From: a virus
IMG/VR virus record: IMGVR_UViG_3300020439_000044
Coordinates: 1 to 30,934 of that record
Direction: 5' to 3' (one strand)
DNA length: 30,934 bases
Position 1 is the first letter of the stretch. The number at the start of each line of letters is the position of its first letter. The notes below the pieces were generated by a model. That model searched no databases. It was not told where the DNA came from and worked only from the letters and a program-made list of their open reading frames with translations. Below, in pieces: positions 1 to 8,806 of the stretch. A program made the position numbers and the translations under genes.

Positions 1-611
1 ACTGCTGCAGAGTTGTCAGCGTTCTTGTTTAATGTAATCCATACATCAAGACCATACATTTCTCTTGTTCCTGACCCTGGTGTGGTGTTAGCACCATCAG
101 AGAAAGAACCATTGAATGCGAACCACTCAACTTCTCTTGCCACTTTTTCCATAGCTTTTTCAAGCTGTAATGCAAATTCATCATTTACTGGGTTACCACC
201 AAATAATCCTAATTTATCTGCTGCTGTTGTTGTTCCATCTCCATCAGATGTGTTAACAATGTTAGCTGACAAGTCAAAAGGATTTTGGTTACCTGTTGAA
301 GCTAAAGCTGTATAGGTCATTTGTACACCTTTATGGAAGATTTGTGTTACATAAGTATATGCAGCTCTATCTCTTCCTAAATATTCTGTAGGTGTAGAAC
401 CTTCTTGTCCTTTAGTTGGTTCTGAAGAAATGGTTGCATTATCTTCTACTTGGACTTGCCAAAATGTAGAGTTTAATACTTTACCACCATTCAAACCACC
501 AACTGATGACAATAAAGGTGTTCTTTGACCACCAACTTTAAACAATTCACCAGTAAAGTTATTGATATTTTGTGCATAAATCGTATTGTTAGTTAACGAA
601 ATACTTGCCAT
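1..611 (-). CDS. Major capsid protein (SU10/DUF5309-like), 3' part outside window
   Basis: Coding on the minus strand from the ATG at 611, preceded by AGGAGA (621-626), and open to the left edge, so only about the first 203 residues are visible. The reading begins MASISLTNNTIYAQNINN and contains segments typical of phage major capsid proteins: a charged stretch with GRDRAAYTYVTQIFHKGV, and further on VAREVEWFAFNGSFSDG, which resembles the E-x-A-x(n)-G pattern of SU10-like (DUF5309) major head proteins. It follows a scaffold-like gene on the same strand, as expected for an assembly module, and would form the icosahedral shell. The family call is from remembered motifs; the fold of the missing C-terminal part cannot be judged. 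A head decoration protein is the less likely alternative. Confidence 0.72.
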   Translation of the reverse strand, partial: MASISLTNNTIYAQNINNFTGELFKVGGQRTPLLSSVGGLNGGKVLNSTFWQVQVEDNATISSEPTKGQEGSTPTEYLGRDRAAYTYVTQIFHKGVQMTYTALASTGNQNPFDLSANIVNTSDGDGTTTAADKLGLFGGNPVNDEFALQLEKAMEKVAREVEWFAFNGSFSDGANTTPGSGTREMYGLDVWITLNKNADNSAA

Positions 612-665
612 TTTTTATCTTCTCCTATATAAATTGTCTAAATTGTTAGAAGAAGTTTAGAAATT

Positions 666-1130
666 CTATTTAGAGTTTTTCTTCGCTTCCTCTATAACAG
701 ATAACTTGGCAGCTATTGATTGTCTTGTATTTCCAGTTTTTTCTATCTCACGAACTTGCGATATTACATCTGTGTTGTATAAATCTACAACTGAATTTTG
801 TTGTATGTTGTTTAGTCTATCCTGACTTTGTTCTGTAGCTTGTACAGTATCTTGTAATCTGTCTTGATTCCCAAACTCAACCCCAAATTCTTCTGATGCG
901 TATTGCTGTATTCCTTCAACAGTCATATCACCTTCGTACATCATCTCAACTGCTTTTCCAACACCTTTAGTAGTGTCAAGACCTGCTTTGTTAAAAACTT
1001 CTTGTCTTTCTTTACCTTCGTATTCTGCGATTTTCGCCTCGTAGAGATTAAGTTTTTCTCTCATCTCTTTCCAGTTCTTTTCGCCTGTGTCAGAATTGTT
1101 TAGTTCTTCTGTCATTATTCTATTGTCCAT
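666..1130 (-). CDS. Probable head scaffolding protein
   Basis: A 154-aa, highly charged, Gln/Glu/Lys-rich and largely helical protein with no Cys or Trp-rich core and no membrane segment. It lies directly upstream (in transcription) of the capsid gene with about 54 bases between them. Size, acidic coiled-coil character and position fit tailed-phage scaffolding proteins, which organise capsid subunits during procapsid assembly and are then removed. An internal Met five codons in (1115) could be the true start; neither start has a good Shine-Dalgarno, although AAAGA lies next to the first ATG. The gene is the first after the promoter at 1288-1315, from which it is separated by a ~150-nt leader. 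A role as a capsid protease is not supported because no catalytic motif is visible. Confidence 0.6.
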   Translation of the reverse strand: MDNRIMTEELNNSDTGEKNWKEMREKLNLYEAKIAEYEGKERQEVFNKAGLDTTKGVGKAVEMMYEGDMTVEGIQQYASEEFGVEFGNQDRLQDTVQATEQSQDRLNNIQQNSVVDLYNTDVISQVREIEKTGNTRQSIAAKLSVIEEAKKNSK

Positions 1131-1207
1131 TCTTTATACGATATTTTTACAAGTGGTGTATAAGTAACCACTGACTTTTAGTCTTACACTACTGTTTTTA
1201 TTTGACA

Positions 1208-1232
1208 GGTCTTGTCAGTAGGCATCAAGACC
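1208..1232 (-). other. Leader hairpin before scaffold gene
   Basis: Perfect 7-bp inverted repeat (GGTCTTG at 1208-1214, CAAGACC at 1226-1232) in the untranslated leader between the promoter at 1288-1315 and the scaffold start. It has no U-tract on either strand, so it is not an intrinsic terminator. A second 6-bp inverted repeat (AGTGGT/ACCACT, about 1151-1172) follows nearer the gene. A role in mRNA stability or processing is inference. Confidence 0.4.
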
Positions 1233-1287
1233 GATTACAAAATTGAAGTCATATTATCCTGCAGACTTACAAACGCAGCTTGATTTG

Positions 1288-1315
1288 ATTATACCATATA
1301 TTGTGGTTGTGCAAG
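1288..1315 (-). promoter_or_regulatory. Extended -10 promoter for scaffold/capsid
   Basis: Read on the minus strand there is a perfect TATAAT (complement of 1288-1293) preceded by TGG, giving the extended -10 TGGTATAAT. A CTTGCA/TTGCAC -35-like element lies 15-16 bp further upstream (1309-1315). Transcription would start near 1281 and enter the scaffold and capsid genes. It lies in the only sizeable gap of the virion gene cluster (1131-1335), which supports its being real. Confidence 0.65.
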
Positions 1316-1335
1316 TATATATACTAGATATTGTA

Positions 1336-2616
1336 TTATGCTTCTTCTAGTCCTGTAACAGCACCTTGTTGTGTACGTACTGCACCAAGTATTGCAGAAC
1401 TTTCAGTTTCTACTTGTTGTAATACATTTTGTAAACGTTGTAATTCTTGTGCAGCACCTAGTTGTGTAGCTTCTACATATTCTGTAGCTGTAATATCTTG
1501 TCTACCTTGTCTTGCAGCAGCACCTTGTATTCCTCTAAGACTAAGTTGTGCTTGACCAAATCCTTTTCTAGCACCTTCTTGTGTTAATCCTTGCTGTACT
1601 AACGACTGTGCTACTAATTTATTTACACCAAATCCTGCAGATTCTGCTTCACCAATAACTTGTGATGCTCTAATGTTTCCTTCTAATATTTTTGTAGCTA
1701 CATTAGGTGACACAAACATAGCAAATATAGATTCATCAGGTAAATCTACACCAAAGTTTTGTAGGTATGCTTCTTTAACTTGTGGAATATTATTAACAAC
1801 ACCTTCGTAACCTGCATCTAATCTTTGTCTAAACTCTAATGGAGATACATCACCACTAATTGCACCTACTATGTCATCTTCAAACTCATTAGGATTTAAG
1901 TTATAGTTACGCAAACTAGCTTTCATATTGTCTATAGCAGCAACGTATTCTTGTTCTGTCATTCTAAGAGTTCCATCTGTTCTCTTTATGCCAGGATATA
2001 CTTCTGCCATAACAGGGTCTGCTCTCATCTCTGCTAAAGCTAAACGTTCATTACCTGATTCTGCATACTTATCTAAATACAATCTGATAAGTCTGTCATC
2101 TAAATAAGGAAATAAACCTTTAGCTTGTTCGTATGTAGATGCACCTGTTTGTGCAACTTCTTGTACTTGTTGTTGTTGTGCATATGTACCAAGTATGTCA
2201 GATAAAGTATCTGTATCTACGCCACCACCTTCACCACTTGGTGGTGATGTTAATGTAAAACCTTGACCTCTGTATATAGCTTCTTGGTCAGCACTATTAA
2301 CTAATATTGCTACACCATTTTCGTTGTATAAATAAAATGGTGTAAATTCTTCCTCTATATTCTCTGTAACTTCTTCTTCATCATCATCTTCTACTTCAGG
2401 TTCAGTTGTAACATCTACAGTATCACTACCTCTTACAAGTCCTTCAGTATTTGCTACAGCACCAAACTTTTCTGCTTGTGCTTGTGCTTCTGCAATAGAC
2501 CTTGAACCTTGTATCTTTGCTTCTGCAGCAGCTCTAGTTATAGGTCCAATAATTCCATCAGGAGTAACACCTAGTTCTCTTTGTAACGCTTTTATCTCTT
2601 CTGTAGTCATATCCAT
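1336..2616 (-). CDS. Virion protein with N-terminal peptidoglycan-binding-like motif
   Basis: A 426-aa protein. Residues ~7-30 read IKALQRELGVTPDGIIGPIT, the short signature of PG_binding_1 domains (L-Q-x-x-L-G-x-x-P-D-G-x-x-G-P-x-T). These domains bind peptidoglycan and are common in lysins and cell-wall-contacting phage proteins. An acidic linker (~75-95, rich in Glu/Asp) follows, then a helical region and a Gln/Ala/Glu-rich C-terminus suggestive of a coiled coil. No catalytic domain is recognised, so it is not an obvious endolysin. It sits last in a run of virion genes, two bases after the stop of the preceding gene, and probably belongs to the particle, perhaps contacting the host wall during entry. 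The distal position before the scaffold promoter suggests transcription from the upstream operon. Confidence 0.6.
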   Translation of the reverse strand: MDMTTEEIKALQRELGVTPDGIIGPITRAAAEAKIQGSRSIAEAQAQAEKFGAVANTEGLVRGSDTVDVTTEPEVEDDDEEEVTENIEEEFTPFYLYNENGVAILVNSADQEAIYRGQGFTLTSPPSGEGGGVDTDTLSDILGTYAQQQQVQEVAQTGASTYEQAKGLFPYLDDRLIRLYLDKYAESGNERLALAEMRADPVMAEVYPGIKRTDGTLRMTEQEYVAAIDNMKASLRNYNLNPNEFEDDIVGAISGDVSPLEFRQRLDAGYEGVVNNIPQVKEAYLQNFGVDLPDESIFAMFVSPNVATKILEGNIRASQVIGEAESAGFGVNKLVAQSLVQQGLTQEGARKGFGQAQLSLRGIQGAAARQGRQDITATEYVEATQLGAAQELQRLQNVLQQVETESSAILGAVRTQQGAVTGLEEA

Positions 2617-2618
2617 AA

Positions 2619-3836
2619 TTAACCTACCAAACTTTGTCCTGTAAATACACCTGATACATCTTGTTTAAATACACCAGTCATATCCCCTAATACTTTATCT
2701 TGATATGTAGGGTCATTTTCATAAGTCTTTCTAATCTCTCCTGCAAACAGTGTCATATCTCCACCAACCTTTTGTGATATAATGTCTACGTTTTTCTTAT
2801 CTTGATTAGATAACGCAGCTTTACCAGTTATTGTTTGGAATGTTCTATACAATGGTGCAGACCATAATGCGTGTTGACTACCTGCATAATTAGGAAACAT
2901 TGTATCGTGTGCTTTTTGCAACTGGTCTATAATTGTTTCTCTGTTTGTAGTAACACCTTCACCTTGTGCAGCATCTGCTCTAAGAAGTGCAGCATACTTT
3001 TCTATAACACCATTACCTTCAAATGCTATTGCAGAATCTAAACCTAAATATTGTGTAACTAAATTTTTAGCATCTGCAACACCACTCTGTGTAGCGTTTA
3101 TTCTGTCTGTATATTTTGTGTAGTCTTGATTCATAGCACTCGTGCCACCTGCCATAGCTAATCTGTATGGGTCAATAAGATAAGATATAGTCTGTGCTGC
3201 TTCTGCAGTAGTCACGTTACCTTGTGCTATATCTGATGCAAGTTCTCTTACTAAATCATCTACACCTTCACCTGATATACCCATTTGTGTAATTTGTAAT
3301 TTAAGTGCTGTGTAATTATCTTTTACTAACTTAGCTGCTTTGGTTGGATTAGTATATACAAGCTCTATCCAGTTTCTTTGTTCTGCTGTATGGTCTTTAA
3401 ACCATGTAAGGTTTTCTAGGTATGGTGCTATATCCTCACCAGTAATAGCACCATATGCAAACAACTGCTGTACTTCATCATCTAAATACCAAGTCTTACC
3501 AAATATTGTTGCTTTCTTTTGTAAGTCATTCTCTACATTTTCTAGCAACCAATCTATATCTGTCTTAGGATTTTTAGGGTCAACAACTTTAAGGTCTGAT
3601 AAATTAAATAAAGGAAAAAATGCATAACCATAATTGTCTGCAAATGTATCTACTGTGTACTCTGTTGCTTGTTCTAACGCACCTTCTGCAAAACTTTCAG
3701 GTAAATCAATATCTACTACTAATGGCATAGTTGCACCACTAGATGCAGTGTAATTATATACAGCATAGTATTCATTATTTACAACTATTAATTCATCAGG
3801 TGTTTGTAGTAAGCTACCTTCTTTAAATATTGCCAT
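2619..3836 (-). CDS. Virion-associated protein of unknown function
   Basis: A 405-aa soluble protein starting MAIFKEGSLLQTPDELIVVN, not recognised. The first ~75 residues look beta-rich with many Tyr/Val; the rest is helical and Ala/Asp-rich. There is no signal peptide, membrane segment or catalytic motif. The ATG overlaps the TAA of the 1597-aa gene by one base, with AGGAA about 7 bases upstream, so it is translationally coupled within the virion operon. Its place between the giant virion proteins and the scaffold/capsid genes suggests a particle component such as an internal, neck or tail protein. This is inferred from position only. Confidence 0.5.
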   Translation of the reverse strand: MAIFKEGSLLQTPDELIVVNNEYYAVYNYTASSGATMPLVVDIDLPESFAEGALEQATEYTVDTFADNYGYAFFPLFNLSDLKVVDPKNPKTDIDWLLENVENDLQKKATIFGKTWYLDDEVQQLFAYGAITGEDIAPYLENLTWFKDHTAEQRNWIELVYTNPTKAAKLVKDNYTALKLQITQMGISGEGVDDLVRELASDIAQGNVTTAEAAQTISYLIDPYRLAMAGGTSAMNQDYTKYTDRINATQSGVADAKNLVTQYLGLDSAIAFEGNGVIEKYAALLRADAAQGEGVTTNRETIIDQLQKAHDTMFPNYAGSQHALWSAPLYRTFQTITGKAALSNQDKKNVDIISQKVGGDMTLFAGEIRKTYENDPTYQDKVLGDMTGVFKQDVSGVFTGQSLVG

Positions 3837-6800
3837 TATCTATTCCTATTATATACATTATTAGCTAACTCTACTGTTCTATTTACAAATGCATTAGCAT
3901 CAGGTCTATTGTTATAATATCCTGTTAATACCTTATCATAATCAATGTTATCTTGCATTAGTTGTACCCTGTATTCATCAGGTACTCTTGCATCCCATAA
4001 ATCCTGTCTAATATCTATTTCTTCACTATCATCTATTAACGCATCTTCAAACACTTCACCTTCTGATTGTCTGCGTAAATTATCTAAAGTAAAACTCCAT
4101 ATTGCATTACCTAATATTTCTGATGGTGACCTTTCTCCTGCTTCTTGTAGTATTTCTAATAATTCAGGTCCATAATCTTGCCAAAAAGTTTCTTCAACTA
4201 TTTGTTTTTCCCATTCTTCACCATTCAATAATATTTCATTTCTTTTTTTAAATACATTATGTAGTTCAGGAATGCCTTGCATAGCAGATACAATTAAATT
4301 ACCAATCTCGTATATTGCCCACACAGTTGCTGCTGTTGCTGCAACTCCACCAAGACCTACTGCACCTGCTGCTATTGCTGTTTTTTGTGCTTGTTGAAAT
4401 GCTTTGCTTATAAGTGTTTCACCTATGTCTATAGTTTTCCAAGCGTAACCTAATGTCTTACCTGTTTTAGTTTGTGCAAATGCTTTACCAAGTTGTCTTA
4501 ATGTTTTTTTATCAGGATTTAAATTTGTTGGAACTCTATCAGCATTAAATGGTACTCCATAAAATTGACCTGCATCTCTTGTTGAATATTGTGATAAAGA
4601 ATAATTTGAATATATACGTGGCAAATTATCATCATTAACTAATACTGTGTCGTAACTCTGTCTTATGTCATACTGCGTACCACTTTGCAATTCTTTATCT
4701 TGATAATTGATTACAGAATCACCAAAAGAATCTAAGTCAGGTATTATTCTTTTTAAATTACTTTCTACTACACCATTGTAAAAATCTACATCAGGTGCTA
4801 ACAATTCTATATAGTTTACTATTGCTGTATCAGGTAAATTAGAAAATTTTACTCCATCAAATTCTATGCCACGTAATACCATACCTTCTTGACCTCTAGT
4901 TATTTCTGCTACTCCATTTGTTCTGTTTGTAACATCTATATATAATGGCATTTCATCACCAGGTGTAGGAGGCAATTTAATTTGTAATCTTACTGCACCA
5001 TCTATATTTTTATCAACTAAATTAAAAAAATCAGATAATGTTTCATTTACATCTACTCTCATAATATCTAAATCTATTTGGTTATACAGTGGTTGTGGAG
5101 ATACATCTGTTGGCACTCTACGAACTTGTGTATCTTGCTGTTGACGTTCCATTTCTTCATCAATAAAATTACCTTGTTCAACAATTTCATCTATAGTTTT
5201 TGTTGTTTCATTGTATCTTAATATATCCCCTTCTCTTGTACCAAAAGATACAGTAGAATCACTAATAGTTCCATCAGTAATTCCCATACTATACGCTACT
5301 CTACCAACAGGATGCATCCTGCTATCAGACATAAATGAAAAATCTCTACCAGTTTGTGAAGGAAAAATGTCTATACCTTGTTCTTTAAACATTTTAACAA
5401 ATGCAACATTTATTATTGTTGTTTGTGTATTTCCAAATGATATATTAGAAGTAATATTATGCACCATACTATTAGTTGCACCCATTTTTGATTTAACTTC
5501 TATAGTTGTAAAATCTTTGTGTAATTTTATAGTTCCATCTGCATCTGTAGTTGTATAAATCATACCTGCTTCGTAATACTGTACAGGCATAACATCACCC
5601 CTACTGCTTTCTGTTCCTACAAATTCAATGTCTGCTGAAAGTAATACATTTTCATTTGACCTTGTGCCAAGTTGGTTTTTTATTGCCCATTCTAAATTTT
5701 TTACAAATAAATGTTTTGATTTATCTGATAATCTATTTCTACCTGTATCATATCCATGTGTAGTTTGCGTAAATATATTGTCAATTATGCCACGATTTTC
5801 TACTTCGTATAATTCTTCTAAAAGTTTTAATTGGTCATTACCACTTCTATAATTCATTACACGACCTGACCCCATATTATCTAACACATAAGAACCTTCA
5901 GGATAATAAGTTCCTGATGTTTCTTGCAAAAGCACTGAACCATCTTGTATATCATCAAAAGTTTGTTCTACACCAAAGTTTCTTATTCTTCGTTGTAATT
6001 GTCTTGAACCTTCTGCAGCAGCTCTATCTTCAGGTGTTTGCACAGTGTCAGGTGTTTGCACAGTGTCAGGTGTGTCTGTATCATCTACTTCAAATGAACC
6101 GACTTCTGCATAGTTTTCTATTCTTCTTCTTAAATATTCATTTAAAGAATCTGTATCATTTACATCTACATCTGCATCATCAGGTATATTTGAACCTAAT
6201 TCATTTATTACATCAGGTAAATATTTTATCCCCATATCTTCTAAAAAATTTGGTCTTACATTTACATCTGACATCATTAGTAAATTATTAAATATGTTTA
6301 GTTGTCCTGGATTTCCTGTAGATAAATCTAATAAAGAACCTGTACTTATAACAGGTTTACCATCTTTATTAGCTATTACTCCTACATCAAATCCCATTTC
6401 TGACAAACTAGCTTTGGTTATTCCTAAATCATCTGCAACTTCTTGTGGCACATCAATTATATTTATACCTGTAGCTTCAACAAATCCTTCTGTTCTAAAT
6501 AACAAATCCATAAGAATTTTTGGTTCATAGTTTTCTAACATTAACTGTGAAATAACGTTGTAATCTTGTTTTGGAAATATGAAACCATTTTGTGTTACAT
6601 TATTGTTGGAGTTAATAACAGATTCTACAAATGTTTCTTTCATTAATGTAGTAATTGCTGATTCATCCCATCTACCACCTAAAGCTATATTTAACATTTG
6701 TATATTTATTTGTTTTCTATATGCAGAATTATTAAGCATGTTACTGTGTCTGTCTATAAGTTTTGATAAAGCTATTAGTTGTTTATGTCTAGGTGATTTT

Positions 6801-8629
6801 GTAATATCTGTAAATTTTTGTTTAGTTGCCATACCTGAAGTTATTGATGGAGAACCCCATAAATAATCAATTTTTTCAATATTATATTTAAATTCTTTAT
6901 TTGCTAATTTAGCCATCCAACCATTTACTAATTCATTACTTTCATTAGGAAATCTAATCATAGAACTTTGCAATCCAGGTACTTCACCACCAGGATTTGC
7001 AGTAATTGCGTTTTCATTTTCAGTTATAAATTCACCTAATTGGTATATATCTGCAACATATTCATTAACAGGACTTTGTACTAAAATAATTCCATCAGCA
7101 TCAGCTACTGCTAATAAACCTCTAAACCAGTTAATTGCACTTCTTACAGAAAGTCCTTTTAATATTTTAACTTTATCTCCCATAGGATTTGGGTAATAAC
7201 CATTTGTAACTACTGGGTCAAAAGTAACAAAACTTGTTGCTATACCTGTTTTTTTATTATTTACAACATCAGTCACATCACCAATGCTATGACCATAATC
7301 TGCAGTAGTTTTATGGTCAGCTTCTGCAATATTAATAATATGACTAACACCATCAACATCCACGTATTCTAAAGCTATAAAATATCTTTGTTTTTTCATT
7401 AATGCTAAATATCTTTCACCATCAGATTTGTTTAATATTTTTTTAAAAAATGCACCCATACCATTTTTTTCTACTACTAAAGAATGTATAGTTGACCCAT
7501 GTCGTGATGAAGTTGAAGTATACCTTACATCTTTAGGTCCACCACCTAGAAACCTAAAAGACATAGAACCTACTACTCTATCTAATGCTGCTCTTACTTG
7601 TGGATTTCTATATATTCTTAAAGCATCTTCAAAATTTGTATGTGTACTTTTTGTAGTAGTAAACAATGGACCATTACTACCATCTGTATTTTTTAAAAAA
7701 TCTAATCTATTAGAATCAGCTAAACTGCTTTCATGTGCATTCATTAAATCTGCTAATTTTTTTTCAACTTCTGAAAAATCTTCAGGAAATATTATTCTTC
7801 GTGTACGTTGATTATTTTTGTAATCAAAATCAAAATCTTGATTAATCTTATATTGGTTTTCAGGTTGCAACATACCACTTTCGTTATCAAGAAAAAAATC
7901 ACTATTACTTCCTGCATCAAATAATAGATTTAATGTGTACATTTTTTCTTTGCAGAATTTTTGTAATACTGGTATTAATTCATCAAAGTCAACTAACATA
8001 TCACCTGAAGGTACTACTTCTTTTAATTCAATACTTGGATATAAAGCATCATCTAATTTAACTCTTATAAATACTTCATCTATAGCTTTTTGTATTCTTG
8101 CTTTTGCATCTTGTATGCTTGGATAATCTGTAGGATTAGTTTCTTGTAAATACTTTGCCATTTCATCTAGTTCTTCAGGAAATCTATTTAATCTAGCTGC
8201 TATATCTTCAGGTGTATCAACATTTGATTCTACAGCTTCTATAGCTTCATCTATCGCATCTGTAGAAGGTGCATCATCAGGAGATATATCATCAAAAGTA
8301 TTTTCTCTATACATATCTCGCATAGCATCATCACTGTATAATTGTTCTAAATTTTCAGATAAATTAGCAACAAAATTTGATGTAACTGATATGTTATTTT
8401 CTCTTAATGCACGAAATACTTTACCTGCTATATCTTGTCTATAAGCTAACGCAAAATTATTACTATCATAAGAACTTGCAGCGTTTACTACTGATTCTCT
8501 AATTGTTCTGTTTAATAAATCTAGGGTATCGCTATCTAAATCAGCAATACTACTATCAGTATTATTATTTATAAATCTTAATATACGCCTTTGAGTTCTT
8601 TGTGCAAAGTAATTTATAGATACAGGCAT
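3836..8629 (-). CDS. Giant virion protein (1597 aa), probable internal/ejected protein
   Basis: A 1597-aa open frame, Asn/Asp/Ile-rich with little recognisable domain sequence. A Pro/Thr/Asp-rich linker near residue 855 carries a duplicated DTVQTP hexapeptide. Residues ~1415-1450 form an Ala/Gly/Val-rich hydrophobic stretch (AIAAGAVGLGGVAATAATVW and on) long enough to cross a membrane, followed by a soluble helical tail. Size, one membrane-compatible segment and adjacency to a transglycosylase-like gene resemble the internal core or ejection proteins of podovirus-like phages. A tail-tip or tape-measure role is possible. The start has GGAG six bases upstream, inside the stop region of the small gene at 8633-8806. 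Confidence 0.55.
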   Translation of the reverse strand: MPVSINYFAQRTQRRILRFINNNTDSSIADLDSDTLDLLNRTIRESVVNAASSYDSNNFALAYRQDIAGKVFRALRENNISVTSNFVANLSENLEQLYSDDAMRDMYRENTFDDISPDDAPSTDAIDEAIEAVESNVDTPEDIAARLNRFPEELDEMAKYLQETNPTDYPSIQDAKARIQKAIDEVFIRVKLDDALYPSIELKEVVPSGDMLVDFDELIPVLQKFCKEKMYTLNLLFDAGSNSDFFLDNESGMLQPENQYKINQDFDFDYKNNQRTRRIIFPEDFSEVEKKLADLMNAHESSLADSNRLDFLKNTDGSNGPLFTTTKSTHTNFEDALRIYRNPQVRAALDRVVGSMSFRFLGGGPKDVRYTSTSSRHGSTIHSLVVEKNGMGAFFKKILNKSDGERYLALMKKQRYFIALEYVDVDGVSHIINIAEADHKTTADYGHSIGDVTDVVNNKKTGIATSFVTFDPVVTNGYYPNPMGDKVKILKGLSVRSAINWFRGLLAVADADGIILVQSPVNEYVADIYQLGEFITENENAITANPGGEVPGLQSSMIRFPNESNELVNGWMAKLANKEFKYNIEKIDYLWGSPSITSGMATKQKFTDITKSPRHKQLIALSKLIDRHSNMLNNSAYRKQINIQMLNIALGGRWDESAITTLMKETFVESVINSNNNVTQNGFIFPKQDYNVISQLMLENYEPKILMDLLFRTEGFVEATGINIIDVPQEVADDLGITKASLSEMGFDVGVIANKDGKPVISTGSLLDLSTGNPGQLNIFNNLLMMSDVNVRPNFLEDMGIKYLPDVINELGSNIPDDADVDVNDTDSLNEYLRRRIENYAEVGSFEVDDTDTPDTVQTPDTVQTPEDRAAAEGSRQLQRRIRNFGVEQTFDDIQDGSVLLQETSGTYYPEGSYVLDNMGSGRVMNYRSGNDQLKLLEELYEVENRGIIDNIFTQTTHGYDTGRNRLSDKSKHLFVKNLEWAIKNQLGTRSNENVLLSADIEFVGTESSRGDVMPVQYYEAGMIYTTTDADGTIKLHKDFTTIEVKSKMGATNSMVHNITSNISFGNTQTTIINVAFVKMFKEQGIDIFPSQTGRDFSFMSDSRMHPVGRVAYSMGITDGTISDSTVSFGTREGDILRYNETTKTIDEIVEQGNFIDEEMERQQQDTQVRRVPTDVSPQPLYNQIDLDIMRVDVNETLSDFFNLVDKNIDGAVRLQIKLPPTPGDEMPLYIDVTNRTNGVAEITRGQEGMVLRGIEFDGVKFSNLPDTAIVNYIELLAPDVDFYNGVVESNLKRIIPDLDSFGDSVINYQDKELQSGTQYDIRQSYDTVLVNDDNLPRIYSNYSLSQYSTRDAGQFYGVPFNADRVPTNLNPDKKTLRQLGKAFAQTKTGKTLGYAWKTIDIGETLISKAFQQAQKTAIAAGAVGLGGVAATAATVWAIYEIGNLIVSAMQGIPELHNVFKKRNEILLNGEEWEKQIVEETFWQDYGPELLEILQEAGERSPSEILGNAIWSFTLDNLRRQSEGEVFEDALIDDSEEIDIRQDLWDARVPDEYRVQLMQDNIDYDKVLTGYYNNRPDANAFVNRTVELANNVYNRNR
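6031..6073 (-). repeat. 18-bp tandem repeat inside the 1597-aa gene
   Basis: Two exact copies of an 18-bp unit (6031-6048 and 6049-6066) plus a partial third (6067-6073). It encodes a duplicated DTVQTP in a linker of the 1597-aa protein. The unit is in frame, so its copy number can change by slippage without breaking the gene. Confidence 0.85.
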
Positions 8630-8632
8630 ATT

Positions 8633-8806
8633 TTACTCCAACACAGTTACATCAATAAATAAACTAACTTCATCTACATAACTAGGGTTTGTACGTTTTT
8701 CGTATTCTAAATCTATACCCATAGCATTCCAATTTATTTGCCCATCAACAATATATTTTTTGTGTTGTGGGTTTTCTTCTAAATACTCTGTTAATCTATC
8801 TGTCAA
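8633..8806 (-). CDS. Small TTG-start protein (57 aa), unknown
   Basis: A frame of 57 codons starting with TTG at 8806 and ending in TAA at 8633. It overlaps the last codons of the transglycosylase-like gene by 11 bases and fills the otherwise empty gap before the 1597-aa gene. AGGAGA lies six to seven bases before the TTG. The product starts (M)TDRLTEYLEENPQHKKY and is acidic and soluble, without a recognisable domain. Its C-terminal codons contain the Shine-Dalgarno of the 1597-aa gene, so the two are probably coupled. Tight packing, a good ribosome-binding site and protein-like composition support it. The function is unknown; a chaperone or small virion component is speculation. Confidence 0.6.
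   Translation of the reverse strand: MTDRLTEYLEENPQHKKYIVDGQINWNAMGIDLEYEKRTNPSYVDEVSLFIDVTVLE

Noticed and set aside
13-315. Plus-strand frame of 100 codons
   Set aside because: It is the reverse shadow of the capsid gene, which has a good ribosome-binding site and capsid-like sequence; the plus frame has none.
1151-1172. AGTGGT/ACCACT hairpin as terminator
   Set aside because: No U-tract on either strand; kept only as part of the scaffold leader.
5917-6291. Plus-strand frame rich in Leu/His/Gln
   Set aside because: Antisense to the 1597-aa gene; its composition is that of a shifted reading of AT-rich Asp/Asn codons, and it lacks a Shine-Dalgarno.
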